Assembly: GCA_945870085.1 (NCBI GenBank)
Contig: CAMBQX010000023.1
Span: 1-15,499, forward strand
Length of the DNA: 15,499 nt
Source: Bifidobacterium breve
GTDB taxonomy: Bacteria > Actinomycetota > Actinomycetes > S36-B12
Direction of reading: 5' to 3'
This document shows positions 1-7,169 of the stretch, one piece after another. The position numbers and the translations under genes were made by a program. The notes beneath the pieces were generated by a model. The model saw only the letters and a list, made by a program, of their open reading frames with translations. It ran no database searches and had not been told where the DNA came from. Numbering within the stretch: the stretch's first letter is position 1; every line of letters begins with the position of its first letter.

Positions 1-288
1 GCGGAGAAGAAGAACCAGGTCGATTTCTACGATCGCCGTTTTGTTGCGGACGAATTGGATAACCCAAGTTTCGCCGCGATCGCTCAGTCAATGGGTGCTG
101 AGGGGATAGTTGTTGATCAACTAGCAGACGTCGGCCCGGCCCTTAAGCGCGCGGTTGACGCGCAGATGAACGAGGGCAAGACCACCGTGATCGAAATTAT
201 GTGCACCAGGGAACTGGGCGACCCATTCCGCAAGGACGCACTCTCCAAGCCAATCCGTTTCCTCGACAAGTACAAGGACTACGTCTAA
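1..288 (+). CDS. xsc: Sulfoacetaldehyde acetyltransferase, C-terminal fragment (5' end outside window)
   Basis: This is the last 95 codons of a thiamine-diphosphate enzyme, open from base 1 in frame 1 to a TAA at 286-288. Xsc (EC 2.3.3.15) cleaves sulfoacetaldehyde with phosphate into sulfite and acetyl phosphate in the cytoplasm; it is the desulfonating step of taurine breakdown. Recognition rests on the C-terminal family signature: AEKKNQVDFYDRRFV just after the ThDP-binding region, NPSFAAIAQSMGA, a GKTTVIEIM stretch, and the ending ELGDPFRKDALSKP...FLDKYKDYV, which is very characteristic of Xsc and differs from acetolactate synthase. The full protein is normally near 590 residues, so about five sixths is missing because of the window edge. 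The next gene is pta, the classical xsc-pta pairing. The Met at residue 19 is only an internal TTG codon and not a start. Confidence 0.93.
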   Translation, partial: AEKKNQVDFYDRRFVADELDNPSFAAIAQSMGAEGIVVDQLADVGPALKRAVDAQMNEGKTTVIEIMCTRELGDPFRKDALSKPIRFLDKYKDYV

Positions 289-321
289 AAAATCGGGCTT
301 TTCATTATTCAGAGGTAATCG

Positions 322-1350
322 GTGGAAGGGGAGGTGCGGGTGCGTCAAGGAACTGTGGAAGCCAGCATCTTGGGCCTAGAGAGCGCTGCTCTGGGTCGAT
401 CCATCGCCCTTGCCGACGGCGCGGATGAGCGGTCGCAACGAGCGGCCGAGTCGCTAGCCGAATTGGGTGCCTTCCCGGTCTTGGCCACATCGCAGCGCCC
501 GCGGAATTTAAGTGCCGGAGTCCAGACAGTAGATCCGGCCACCTGGGCAATTCAGCACCCAGACCTTGCGGCTGTCCTAACCGAAGTAGGGGAGCGAATG
601 CTCACCCGCGGCACGGGCGATCAGTTAGCGGTCAACGCCATGCTGCTAGATCCATTGGCGGTTTCTATTGCCGCGGTGCGAGCCGGGGTCACAGATGGGT
701 GCGTGGCGGGGGCGACCCGTGCTTCTGCGGAGGTTGCCCGATGGGCCCTGCGCATTGTTGGGCTAGCCCCATCCGCGCGACTGCTAAGCAGTAGTTTCCT
801 GATGATTCTTCCGGATAAACGAATATTCGCGTACGGTGATTGTGCTGTTGTTCCGGAGCCGAATGCAGAGCAACTTGCTGAGATCGCAATTGCCACCGCA
901 GACACCTTTTCATCCATGACACATTCGCCGGCCCACGTGGCATTGCTCTCATTTAGCACTAAGGGCAGCGCCGAGCACGAGTCGATCTCGGTGGTGCGCG
1001 AAGCGGCCGAGCTAGTGCGGGTGCTGCGCCCTGAGCTCATGGTTGATGGCGAACTGCAGTTCGATGCGGCATTAGTGCCAGAGGTCGGTGAGACAAAAGC
1101 GGCCGGGTCCACGGTTGCTGGGCGGGCGAATGTCTTTATCTTCCCCAATCTTGCCGCCGGCAATATCGCCTATAAAATCACCGAGCGCTTAGGGGGAGCG
1201 CATGCACTTGGTCCCCTTTTACAGGGTCTTGCGGCGCCGATAAATGATTTATCACGGGGATGTAACACTCAGGATGTTTTTGATATCGCCCTTGTCACTC
1301 TTGTCCAGGCCGCAATATATTCGGGTACTATGCCTGTTGAAAGGGCTTAA
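322..1350 (+). CDS. pta: Phosphate acetyltransferase of the taurine pathway
   Basis: The 342-residue protein belongs to the PTA/PTB phosphotransacetylase family (EC 2.3.1.8). It converts the acetyl phosphate released by Xsc into acetyl-CoA. Family hallmarks are ALADGADER near residue 30, AVRAGVTDGCVAGATRAS in the middle, FSTKGSAEHE, and the strongly conserved C-terminal block NVFIFPNLAAGNIAYK...RLGGAHALGPLLQGLAAPINDLSRGCN. The length fits the short Pta without the DRTGG/P-loop N-terminal extension found in enterobacterial Pta. The GTG at 322 is chosen because AGAGG at 311-315 lies 6 bases upstream. In-frame GTGs at 334 and 340 are possible alternatives, and the N-terminus before about residue 12 is not conserved. 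It begins 33 bases after xsc and is followed after 3 bases by the transporter permease gene, consistent with one transcript. Confidence 0.92.
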   Translation: MEGEVRVRQGTVEASILGLESAALGRSIALADGADERSQRAAESLAELGAFPVLATSQRPRNLSAGVQTVDPATWAIQHPDLAAVLTEVGERMLTRGTGDQLAVNAMLLDPLAVSIAAVRAGVTDGCVAGATRASAEVARWALRIVGLAPSARLLSSSFLMILPDKRIFAYGDCAVVPEPNAEQLAEIAIATADTFSSMTHSPAHVALLSFSTKGSAEHESISVVREAAELVRVLRPELMVDGELQFDAALVPEVGETKAAGSTVAGRANVFIFPNLAAGNIAYKITERLGGAHALGPLLQGLAAPINDLSRGCNTQDVFDIALVTLVQAAIYSGTMPVERA

Positions 1351-1353
1351 TCA

Positions 1354-2283
1354 ATGGTAATCCCGCTGGATGGTCTGGAGTATCACCCAAGTGGTGGGCC
1401 AGAAGATCGCCATGGTGGCCCGGCGGTGGTATCCAAGTCGGCGCCCCTTTGGGTTCGGGTGCGCAAGAACCACTGGACCACCCGACTAATTGCCTTGGCC
1501 GCCTTCCTCGTGGTGTGGTGGATATTGACCACTCCGTGGGCGTGGAACGGCGATAAGCCGATCATGTTGCCGCTCTACCTACCATCTATTCCGAGCGTTT
1601 GGAACGCCTTCATCAGGGCGAATACCATTCACCCGATTGCCGAGGGTGTTGACCGCGAAGTGGTGGGTGAGTACGGCTACTACCTCTGGCAGCACCTGTT
1701 AGCGACATTGCAGCGCATTGGCATCGGACTATTCTTCGCAATCGTCATTGGCCTGCCCCTTGGACTGCTGATGGCCAGCGTAAAGATCATCAGTGTTTCA
1801 GTTGAGCCGTACATTAATTTTCTACGGTCACTCCCGCCTTTGGGTTACATCGGACTGCTGATCGTATGGTTCGGTATCGACAACACATCGAAGATTTGGC
1901 TCCTATTTCTGGCGGCGTTTCCGCCTATCACCATCGCCACGATTGCTGGTGTCAGTGGGATCAAAGAGGATCAGATTCACGCTGCGCAGTCTTTAGGTGC
2001 ATCTCGACTGCAGGTGGTCTCAAGTGTGACTGTCCCTGCAATTGCACCTGATCTCATAACTGGGATCAGGGTGGCACTTGGATTCGCCTGGACAACCGTG
2101 GTGGCCGCCGAACTCAACAATGGGATCCCAGGAATTGGCGGGCTCGCCTACCTGTCAGGTACCGAATTGAAGACCCCATTGACAATTACCTGCATCATCG
2201 TGATTGGCATCACGGCCATCGTGCTCGACAGCATTATAAAAGCCATGGAAAGGGTCTTAACTCCGTGGAGAGGAAAGGCATGA
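1354..2283 (+). CDS. tauC: Taurine ABC transporter permease (TauC/SsuC type)
   Basis: This is the membrane subunit of a taurine/alkanesulfonate importer, 309 residues. A hydrophilic N-terminal extension of about 40 residues precedes the first membrane segment (about 42-60). Further hydrophobic segments lie near 122-142, 163-175, 180-198, 235-252 and 275-293, giving the six-helix BPD_transp_1 fold. The EAA cytoplasmic loop that docks the ATPase is visible at about 206-220 (DQIHAAQSLGASRLQVV), with the conserved VPAIAPDLITGIRVALG following. FLRSLPPLGYIGLLIVWFGI is typical of TauC/SsuC permeases. ATG at 1354 has AAAGGG about 9 bases upstream. Substrate is inferred from the taurine genes around it and from the TauA-like binding protein next door; SsuC and nitrate-type permeases have the same fold. 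Confidence 0.88.
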   Translation: MVIPLDGLEYHPSGGPEDRHGGPAVVSKSAPLWVRVRKNHWTTRLIALAAFLVVWWILTTPWAWNGDKPIMLPLYLPSIPSVWNAFIRANTIHPIAEGVDREVVGEYGYYLWQHLLATLQRIGIGLFFAIVIGLPLGLLMASVKIISVSVEPYINFLRSLPPLGYIGLLIVWFGIDNTSKIWLLFLAAFPPITIATIAGVSGIKEDQIHAAQSLGASRLQVVSSVTVPAIAPDLITGIRVALGFAWTTVVAAELNNGIPGIGGLAYLSGTELKTPLTITCIIVIGITAIVLDSIIKAMERVLTPWRGKA

Positions 2284-2306
2284 AGCCAGTTCCAAAGTGG
2301 CCGGTT

Positions 2307-2318
2307 CAAAATATTTTG
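2307..2318. repeat. Perfect 12-bp palindrome in AT-rich gap before tauA
   Basis: CAAAATATTTTG reads the same on both strands. It lies in the 67-base gap between tauC and tauA, the longest gap inside the operon, and is followed at once by a half-copy, CAAATATTT (2320-2328). The surrounding 30 bases are far more A+T-rich than the rest of the window. It could be an operator, a weak mRNA hairpin affecting stability of the tauA message, or chance. No clear -35/-10 pair was found with it. Confidence 0.4.
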
Positions 2319-2335
2319 TCAAATATTTATCAACT

Positions 2336-2343
2336 AGAAGGGA
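2336..2343 (+). promoter_or_regulatory. Ribosome binding site that fixes the tauA start
   Basis: AGAAGGGA lies 7 bases before the ATG at 2351. The competing upstream in-frame GTG at 2297 has no such site, and using it would place 18 non-signal residues before an otherwise standard lipoprotein signal peptide. Confidence 0.7.
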
Positions 2344-2350
2344 TGGAAGC

Positions 2351-3427
2351 ATGAAGGTGTATAGAAATGTAGCCATGGTGAGTGCGGGTGCTGCGGCAAT
2401 GCTCATCTTGGGAGCCTGCGGCGGCTCCAGTTCGGGGGAGGCAGCTGCAGGTGGCGCTAGCGCGGCAACCAGTGCCTGCCCGATTGGTGCTGTAGATGAG
2501 TCGATCACCACGACGGCTCGCATCGCGTACCAGAAGATCCCGAACGGGGATCTAATTGTGAAGGACATGGGAATCCTGGAAGCCTGTATGCCAAAGGCCA
2601 CTATTACTTGGAGTGTGTTCAGCTCTGGTGGAGATGTCCTTCAGGCATATGGTGCTGGCTCTGTTGACCTAGGACTTACCGGTTCTAACCCGGCCGTTAA
2701 GGCTTTGTCTACCCCACTTAAGAACACCCTTCCGCTGATCCAGGATGTGTGGATCCACGATGTGATCGGTGCAGGAGAGTCCTTGGTTGTCAAGCCGGAG
2801 ATTAAGTCAGCGGCTGACCTAAAGGGTAAGCAGATTGCGACTCCTTTTGGATCAACAGCGCACTACTCGCTGCAGAACTGGCTGAACATCAATGGCCTGA
2901 GTTCAACTGATGTGACCTTGATCAATCTCGAGCCCGAAGCGATGGTTGCGGCATGGCCAGATCTTGCTGGGGTATGGGTCTGGGATCCAGCACTGAGCGA
3001 GCTGCAAAAGGCTGGTGGCGTGATTCTGGCCACGGCGGCCGAGACTGCAGCAGCAGGGTTCCCCACATACGACTTGGGGAATGTTGTTGCTGACTTCGCG
3101 ACTGCGAATACGCCCTTTATGAATATGTGGGCAAAGGCGCAGAACTACGCGGTGACGATGATTCTGGATGATCCGGCTGCAGCTGCCGAGAGCATCGCAG
3201 CAGAATTAGCTATCACACCTGCTGAGGTTCAGAAGATGTTCGGTGGTTTCGTCTATCTTCCGGCGGCCGATCAGGCCTCAGATAAGTGGCTGGGCGGGCA
3301 GTTGGCCAAGGACTTTGTCGGCACCGCCGGCTTCCTCCTGGAACAGGGTGGAATCGAAGGCGTAAGTACTCCTGAGGAGTACGCGGCCGGAGTGAATTCC
3401 AGTTTCGCCAAGGCAGCAGCAGAGTAA
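2351..3427 (+). CDS. tauA: Taurine-binding lipoprotein of ABC transporter (TauA)
   Basis: This 358-residue extracytoplasmic solute-binding protein captures taurine for TauBC. Residues 1-22 form a lipoprotein signal: basic MKVYR, a hydrophobic stretch, and lipobox LGAC with Cys23 as the lipidation site, followed by a Gly/Ser/Ala-rich tether, as expected in a Gram-positive cell. The mature part matches E. coli TauA as I recall it: IAYQKIPNGDLIVKD, the GAGSVDLGLTGSNPAV loop, ADLKGKQIATPFGSTAHYSL, and LEPEAMVAAW...GVWVWDPALSELQKAGG. The AAW-to-VWVW loop appears two residues shorter than in E. coli. The ATG at 2351 is chosen for its ribosome binding site and for the signal peptide. The stop codon overlaps the tauB start (TAATG). 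Confidence 0.92.
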   Translation: MKVYRNVAMVSAGAAAMLILGACGGSSSGEAAAGGASAATSACPIGAVDESITTTARIAYQKIPNGDLIVKDMGILEACMPKATITWSVFSSGGDVLQAYGAGSVDLGLTGSNPAVKALSTPLKNTLPLIQDVWIHDVIGAGESLVVKPEIKSAADLKGKQIATPFGSTAHYSLQNWLNINGLSSTDVTLINLEPEAMVAAWPDLAGVWVWDPALSELQKAGGVILATAAETAAAGFPTYDLGNVVADFATANTPFMNMWAKAQNYAVTMILDDPAAAAESIAAELAITPAEVQKMFGGFVYLPAADQASDKWLGGQLAKDFVGTAGFLLEQGGIEGVSTPEEYAAGVNSSFAKAAAE

Positions 3428-4206
3428 TGTCGCGCGACAAGAGCCTGGTAGTTGACGGGGTTCGTCAGTTCTTCGGACCGAAGAACTCTCGAGTCCAGGC
3501 TTTGTCGCGCACCGATCTGGTGATTGAGCCGGGGCAGTTTGTGTGTCTTGCCGGACCCTCCGGGTGCGGCAAGACCACCCTGCTCCGGCTCATCGCTGGC
3601 TTCATAAATCCGTCGGAAGGACAAATCACCGTAAGTGGATCAGAAATTATCGGGCCGGGCCCAGACAGAGGTGTGGTCTTTCAATCCCCGACCCTGTATC
3701 CATGGATGGACGTGGCGAGCAATGTTGAATTGGGACTCAAGTTCCAGGGCGTGTCCAAGGACCAGCGTCGAGCGGACTCCGAACGCTACTTGCAGATGGT
3801 TGGCCTAACCGATTTCGCGCATCGACGCACGTATGAACTGTCTGGTGGCATGCAGCAGCGGTGCCAGATCGCGCGGGTGCTGGCAAGTGACCCCGAATTC
3901 ATCTTGATGGATGAGCCTTTCGGCGCACTAGACGCGCTAACGCGCGAGCGCCTCCAAAATGAACTTCTTGATATCTGGCGCAAAACCGGCAAGACGATTC
4001 TTTTTATTACCCATAGTGTTGACGAGGCGGTGTTCCTTGGCTCAAGAGTCCTGGTCATGAGCCCAAGGCCGGGCAAGATCGTCTTCGACGAACCAGCAAT
4101 CTTCTCCAAGCCTGGTGAATCAATTGCGGCAGAGGAGATTCGATCCTTACCAGCTTTCCTTGAGCTTCGCGAGCGCGTTCGCAGCTCAATTCAACATAGT
4201 CATTAG
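3427..4206 (+). CDS. tauB: Taurine ABC transporter ATP-binding protein (TauB)
   Basis: The 259-residue ATPase powers taurine import. All nucleotide-binding elements are intact: Walker A GPSGCGKTT (43-51), Q-loop Gln86 in VFQSPTLYPWMDV, ABC signature LSGGMQQR (138-145), Walker B FILMDEPFGALD (158-169), and switch His196 in ITHSVDEA. Length and sequence fit the TauB/SsuB branch of importers. ATG at 3427 shares its A with the tauA stop codon (TAATG), so the two genes are probably translationally coupled and there is no separate ribosome binding site beyond the end of tauA. The order permease, binding protein, ATPase (C-A-B) differs from the E. coli tauABC order. Confidence 0.93.
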   Translation: MSRDKSLVVDGVRQFFGPKNSRVQALSRTDLVIEPGQFVCLAGPSGCGKTTLLRLIAGFINPSEGQITVSGSEIIGPGPDRGVVFQSPTLYPWMDVASNVELGLKFQGVSKDQRRADSERYLQMVGLTDFAHRRTYELSGGMQQRCQIARVLASDPEFILMDEPFGALDALTRERLQNELLDIWRKTGKTILFITHSVDEAVFLGSRVLVMSPRPGKIVFDEPAIFSKPGESIAAEEIRSLPAFLELRERVRSSIQHSH

Positions 4207-4221
4207 CAGCACCTAGTTAAT

Positions 4222-4226
4222 GGGAG
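4222..4226 (+). promoter_or_regulatory. Ribosome binding site deciding the aminotransferase start
   Basis: GGGAG lies 8 bases before the ATG at 4235. The ATG at 4220, five codons earlier and in frame, has no purine-rich site upstream, so 4235 is preferred. Confidence 0.55.
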
Positions 4227-4234
4227 TCGAGCCA

Positions 4235-5599
4235 ATGTACGAACCTAATCCAGAAGAAGGTAAGCGCGTTCTAGAAATGGATCGCGAGCACGTCTTTCAC
4301 TCTTGGAGCGCTCAGGGCGCCTTAGCGCCAATGTGTGTGGCCGGTGCCGAAGGCAGCTACTTCTGGGATTATGACGGCAACCGATTTTTGGATTTCTCCT
4401 CGCAGTTGGTCTTCACCAATGTCGGCCACCAGCACCCGAAAGTTGTTAAGGCAATTCAAGACCAGGCCGCGAAACTTTCTACCATTGCACCTCAGCATGC
4501 GAATGCTGCCCGCAATGGTGCAGCGCAGCGAATAACAGATTTAGCCGCGCCAAATCTGAATAAAGTGTTTTTCACCAACGGTGGCGCCGACGCAGTCGAA
4601 AATGCCATTCGGATGGCACGAATTCACACCCATAAGCACAAGGTTCTTTCTTTCTATCGGTCTTACCATGGCAATACCGGGGCGGCAATTGCGGCTACCG
4701 GGGATCCGCGCCGTTGGCCGAATGAGTACTCCACGCAGCATGTGCACTTTTTTGGCCCTTATCTTTATCGCACTCCGTTTTGGTCAACAAGTCCAGAGCA
4801 GGAAAGCGAGCGCGCACTCGAGCACCTTGAGCAGGTCATACAGTTCGAAGGGCCAGATACCATCGGCTGTATTTTAATTGAGTCGGTCGTCGGGACCTCG
4901 GGCATCTTGGTTCCACCTCCGGGGTATCTGAAAGGTGTAAGGGCTTTATGCGATAAGTACGGGATTGTTTTCATCGCCGATGAAGTCATGTCGGGCTTTG
5001 GTCGAACCGGCAAGTGGTTTGCCTTCCAGCACTTCGATGTGGTGCCAGATCTAGTCACTTTTGCGAAGGGCTCGAACTCTGGTTATGTGCCAGTAGGTGG
5101 GGTGATAATCGCCGATCACGTCGCTGCCACCTTCGATGAGCGAGTGTTCCCAGGTGGGTTGACCTACTCTGGGCACCCCTTGGCATGTGCGTCAATTATC
5201 GGCACCCTAGATGCCATGAAGGAGGAGGGCATTGTTGAAAATGCCGCGATGATTGGCGAGAAAGTACTCGGCCCTGGTCTTGCTGAACTACAAGAACGCC
5301 ACCCGGTAATTGGCGAAGTGCGCGGACTTGGGGTGTTCTGGGGCCTAGACCTAGTAACTGATCGTGCAACGCGTGCACCACTTGCCCCATACGGAGGCAA
5401 GAGCTACGGCCCGGCTTCGCCTGCAATGGGTGAACTAGTAGCAGAATGTAAGAAGCGGGGTCTTATGCCATTTATTAATTACAACCGTATGCACGTCGCT
5501 CCACCCTGCACGGTAACTGAAATCGAGGCCAAGGAAGGTTTGGCGATCCTTGATGAGGTCTACACCGTAATTGACAGGCACTATGTTGGCCAAAGCTAA
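4235..5599 (+). CDS. toa: Taurine aminotransferase, class III PLP enzyme (Toa/Tpa type)
   Basis: The 454-residue class III aminotransferase should convert taurine to sulfoacetaldehyde, the Xsc substrate. Visible family features are GSYFWDYDGNRFLDFSSQLV, the PLP-phosphate region TNGGADAVENAIRMAR, the SYHG motif, PLP-pyridine Asp249 in FIADEVMSGFGRTGKW, Schiff-base Lys278 in TFAKGSNSGYVPVGG, and the TYSGHPLACA block. The N-terminal EHVFHSWSAQ resembles actinobacterial enzymes labelled taurine:2-oxoglutarate aminotransferase (EC 2.6.1.55). The alternative is taurine:pyruvate aminotransferase Tpa (EC 2.6.1.77). The amino acceptor cannot be read from sequence, and neither alanine nor glutamate dehydrogenase is encoded nearby to settle it. 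It lies 28 bases after tauB and 15 bases before the sulfite dehydrogenase genes. The start is set by GGGAG at 4222-4226. Confidence 0.85.
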   Translation: MYEPNPEEGKRVLEMDREHVFHSWSAQGALAPMCVAGAEGSYFWDYDGNRFLDFSSQLVFTNVGHQHPKVVKAIQDQAAKLSTIAPQHANAARNGAAQRITDLAAPNLNKVFFTNGGADAVENAIRMARIHTHKHKVLSFYRSYHGNTGAAIAATGDPRRWPNEYSTQHVHFFGPYLYRTPFWSTSPEQESERALEHLEQVIQFEGPDTIGCILIESVVGTSGILVPPPGYLKGVRALCDKYGIVFIADEVMSGFGRTGKWFAFQHFDVVPDLVTFAKGSNSGYVPVGGVIIADHVAATFDERVFPGGLTYSGHPLACASIIGTLDAMKEEGIVENAAMIGEKVLGPGLAELQERHPVIGEVRGLGVFWGLDLVTDRATRAPLAPYGGKSYGPASPAMGELVAECKKRGLMPFINYNRMHVAPPCTVTEIEAKEGLAILDEVYTVIDRHYVGQS

Positions 5600-5614
5600 G
5601 GGAGAAGTGAATTA

Positions 5615-7132
5615 ATGCGGTATGGCTTCGCGATTGATCAGCGTTCATGCATTGGATGTCACGCTTGTACGGTTGCCTGCAAGACCGAACACAATGTGCC
5701 GCTAGGGCAGTTTCGCACCTGGGTGAAATACGTCGATAAGGGTGAGTACCCCTCGACAACCCGCGAGATGGGTGTCATGCGGTGTAATCACTGCACCGAT
5801 GCTCCGTGCGTGACAATCTGCCCAACGCAGTCACTGTTCAAGCGTGATGATGGCATTGTCGATTTCGATAGCGATTTGTGTATCGGTTGCAAGAGCTGCC
5901 AACAGGCTTGCCCGTACGACGCGATTTATATTGACGAAGAGACTCATACAGCCGCCAAATGCAATTTCTGTGCCCATCGAATCGATCAAGGCTTGGAGCC
6001 AGCCTGCGTCGTAGTTTGCCCAACCGAGTCGATCTGGGTTGGCGACATTGAAGACCCGGCAAGTGGCATAAGTAAGTTCTTGAGTTTGACGCCGGTTAAT
6101 GTGCGCTCACCAGAGCAAGGTACCCGGCCAAACGTTTTTTACGTGGGTGCAGATAGCACGGTCCTCGACCCGTTGGCGGCGCCCGTTGACGGCACCTACC
6201 TGTGGGCCGATGCTGATCCGCTGCGATTAGAGACTGCGGGTGATTTGCCCGGTGACCCAGTTAGCAAGGCGCGCACCACCTTAAATACTGCACATCCGCG
6301 GCCTTGGGGTTGGAAAGTCTGGACTTATCTTTGGACCAAGTCGATTGCGGCTGGCGCAGTAGCACTAGCAGCCCTTCTCATTTTGACTTCATCCGATCGT
6401 TCTGCGCTCTTGACAACAATCGGCCCATTAATTGGAGCGATCTTCATTGGGTTGACCGCGGTGCTTTTGATTTGGGATCTGAAGCAGCCAAAGCGCTTCT
6501 ACTACATCTTGACCAAACCCAACCCGAAATCTTGGCTGGTTTGGGGCTCAGTGTTCTTGGGCATATTCGCGGGAATAGCTGGGTTGACCTTCCTGAGCGG
6601 TGCATTCGGCTTGGAAGTAATCGTGTACTGGCTCGCTTGGCCAGCGATACCTGCCGCAGTAATGGTTGCTGGCTACACAGCATTCTTGTTCGGTCAAGCA
6701 GAGGGCCGCGATCTTTGGCAGTCGCCGGCGCTCTTTTGGCATCTACTCGCGCAAGCGGTTATGACTGGTGCGGGAGCATTGCTCATCGTGGTTCCTTTCG
6801 TATCCCCTGAGACTTCAGTGAGCCGCTGGCTGTGCTGGGCCTTGGTTATTGGGGTGGTGGCGCACCTACTTATTGTGGCGGTTGAATTCGGTGGTCGTCA
6901 TCAGACCCAGAATGCGACCGTGGCGGCCCACAGCATTACCCACGGCCGCTATGCCAGGACTTTTTGGTTTGGTTCAATCGGGCTGGCGATCGTAGGTGCG
7001 GTATTCGTGATTCCGGTGCTACTCGGAGGATCACTTTTGTTTGGGCTGATCGCCGGCCTACTCGTGCAGGTGGCATTACTGGCACATGAAACCGTTTTTG
7101 TCAAGGCCGCTCAGGATGTGCCGCTGTCATGA
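5615..7132 (+). CDS. Fused iron-sulfur and membrane-anchor subunit of sulfite dehydrogenase (SoeB-SoeC fusion)
   Basis: This 505-residue protein joins two normally separate subunits. Residues 1-150 are a DmsB/SoeB-type ferredoxin with 16 cysteines in four groups (12/15/18/22, 57/60/65/69, 89/92/95/99, 116/119/131/135), enough for four [4Fe-4S] clusters. A linker of about 90 residues follows. Residues 240-492 contain about eight hydrophobic helices (near 242-258, 267-287, 307-330, 336-360, 372-396, 405-425, 450-468, 472-492) with the NrfD/DmsC-like IWDLKQPKRFYYILTKPNPK loop after helix two. In the known SoeABC complex, SoeB passes electrons from the molybdenum subunit to membrane SoeC and the quinone pool; here one chain would do both. 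ATG 5615 is preceded by AAGGGAG about 10 bases upstream. SoeA follows directly. A different DMSO-reductase-family substrate is possible, but the xsc/tau setting favours sulfite. Confidence 0.82.
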   Translation: MRYGFAIDQRSCIGCHACTVACKTEHNVPLGQFRTWVKYVDKGEYPSTTREMGVMRCNHCTDAPCVTICPTQSLFKRDDGIVDFDSDLCIGCKSCQQACPYDAIYIDEETHTAAKCNFCAHRIDQGLEPACVVVCPTESIWVGDIEDPASGISKFLSLTPVNVRSPEQGTRPNVFYVGADSTVLDPLAAPVDGTYLWADADPLRLETAGDLPGDPVSKARTTLNTAHPRPWGWKVWTYLWTKSIAAGAVALAALLILTSSDRSALLTTIGPLIGAIFIGLTAVLLIWDLKQPKRFYYILTKPNPKSWLVWGSVFLGIFAGIAGLTFLSGAFGLEVIVYWLAWPAIPAAVMVAGYTAFLFGQAEGRDLWQSPALFWHLLAQAVMTGAGALLIVVPFVSPETSVSRWLCWALVIGVVAHLLIVAVEFGGRHQTQNATVAAHSITHGRYARTFWFGSIGLAIVGAVFVIPVLLGGSLLFGLIAGLLVQVALLAHETVFVKAAQDVPLS

Positions 7133-7152
7133 TGGTGAGTTCGAACGCGAAA

Positions 7153-7159
7153 AAGGGAG
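7153..7159 (+). promoter_or_regulatory. Ribosome binding site fixing the soeA start
   Basis: AAGGGAG lies 10 bases before the ATG at 7170. The longer reading from ATG 7086 would overlap the preceding gene by 47 bases and add 28 residues unlike a molybdoenzyme N-terminus. Confidence 0.65.
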
Positions 7160-7169
7160 TACGAAGCTA

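Noticed and set aside
621..1163. 180-codon minus-strand frame opposite pta
   Set aside because: It is a shadow of the conserved pta frame; its product is low-complexity Ser/Ala/Arg/Thr-rich and matches nothing.
2297..2350. Upstream GTG start for tauA
   Set aside because: It would bury the lipoprotein signal peptide 18 residues inside the protein; the ATG at 2351 has a better ribosome binding site.
6304..6810. 168-codon + strand frame inside the SoeBC fusion
   Set aside because: It lies wholly within the membrane domain of the real gene, in another frame, with no ribosome binding site and no recognisable domain.
7086..7169. Upstream ATG extension of soeA by 28 residues
   Set aside because: It overlaps the previous gene, lacks the good ribosome binding site seen before 7170, and does not encode a Tat or other signal.
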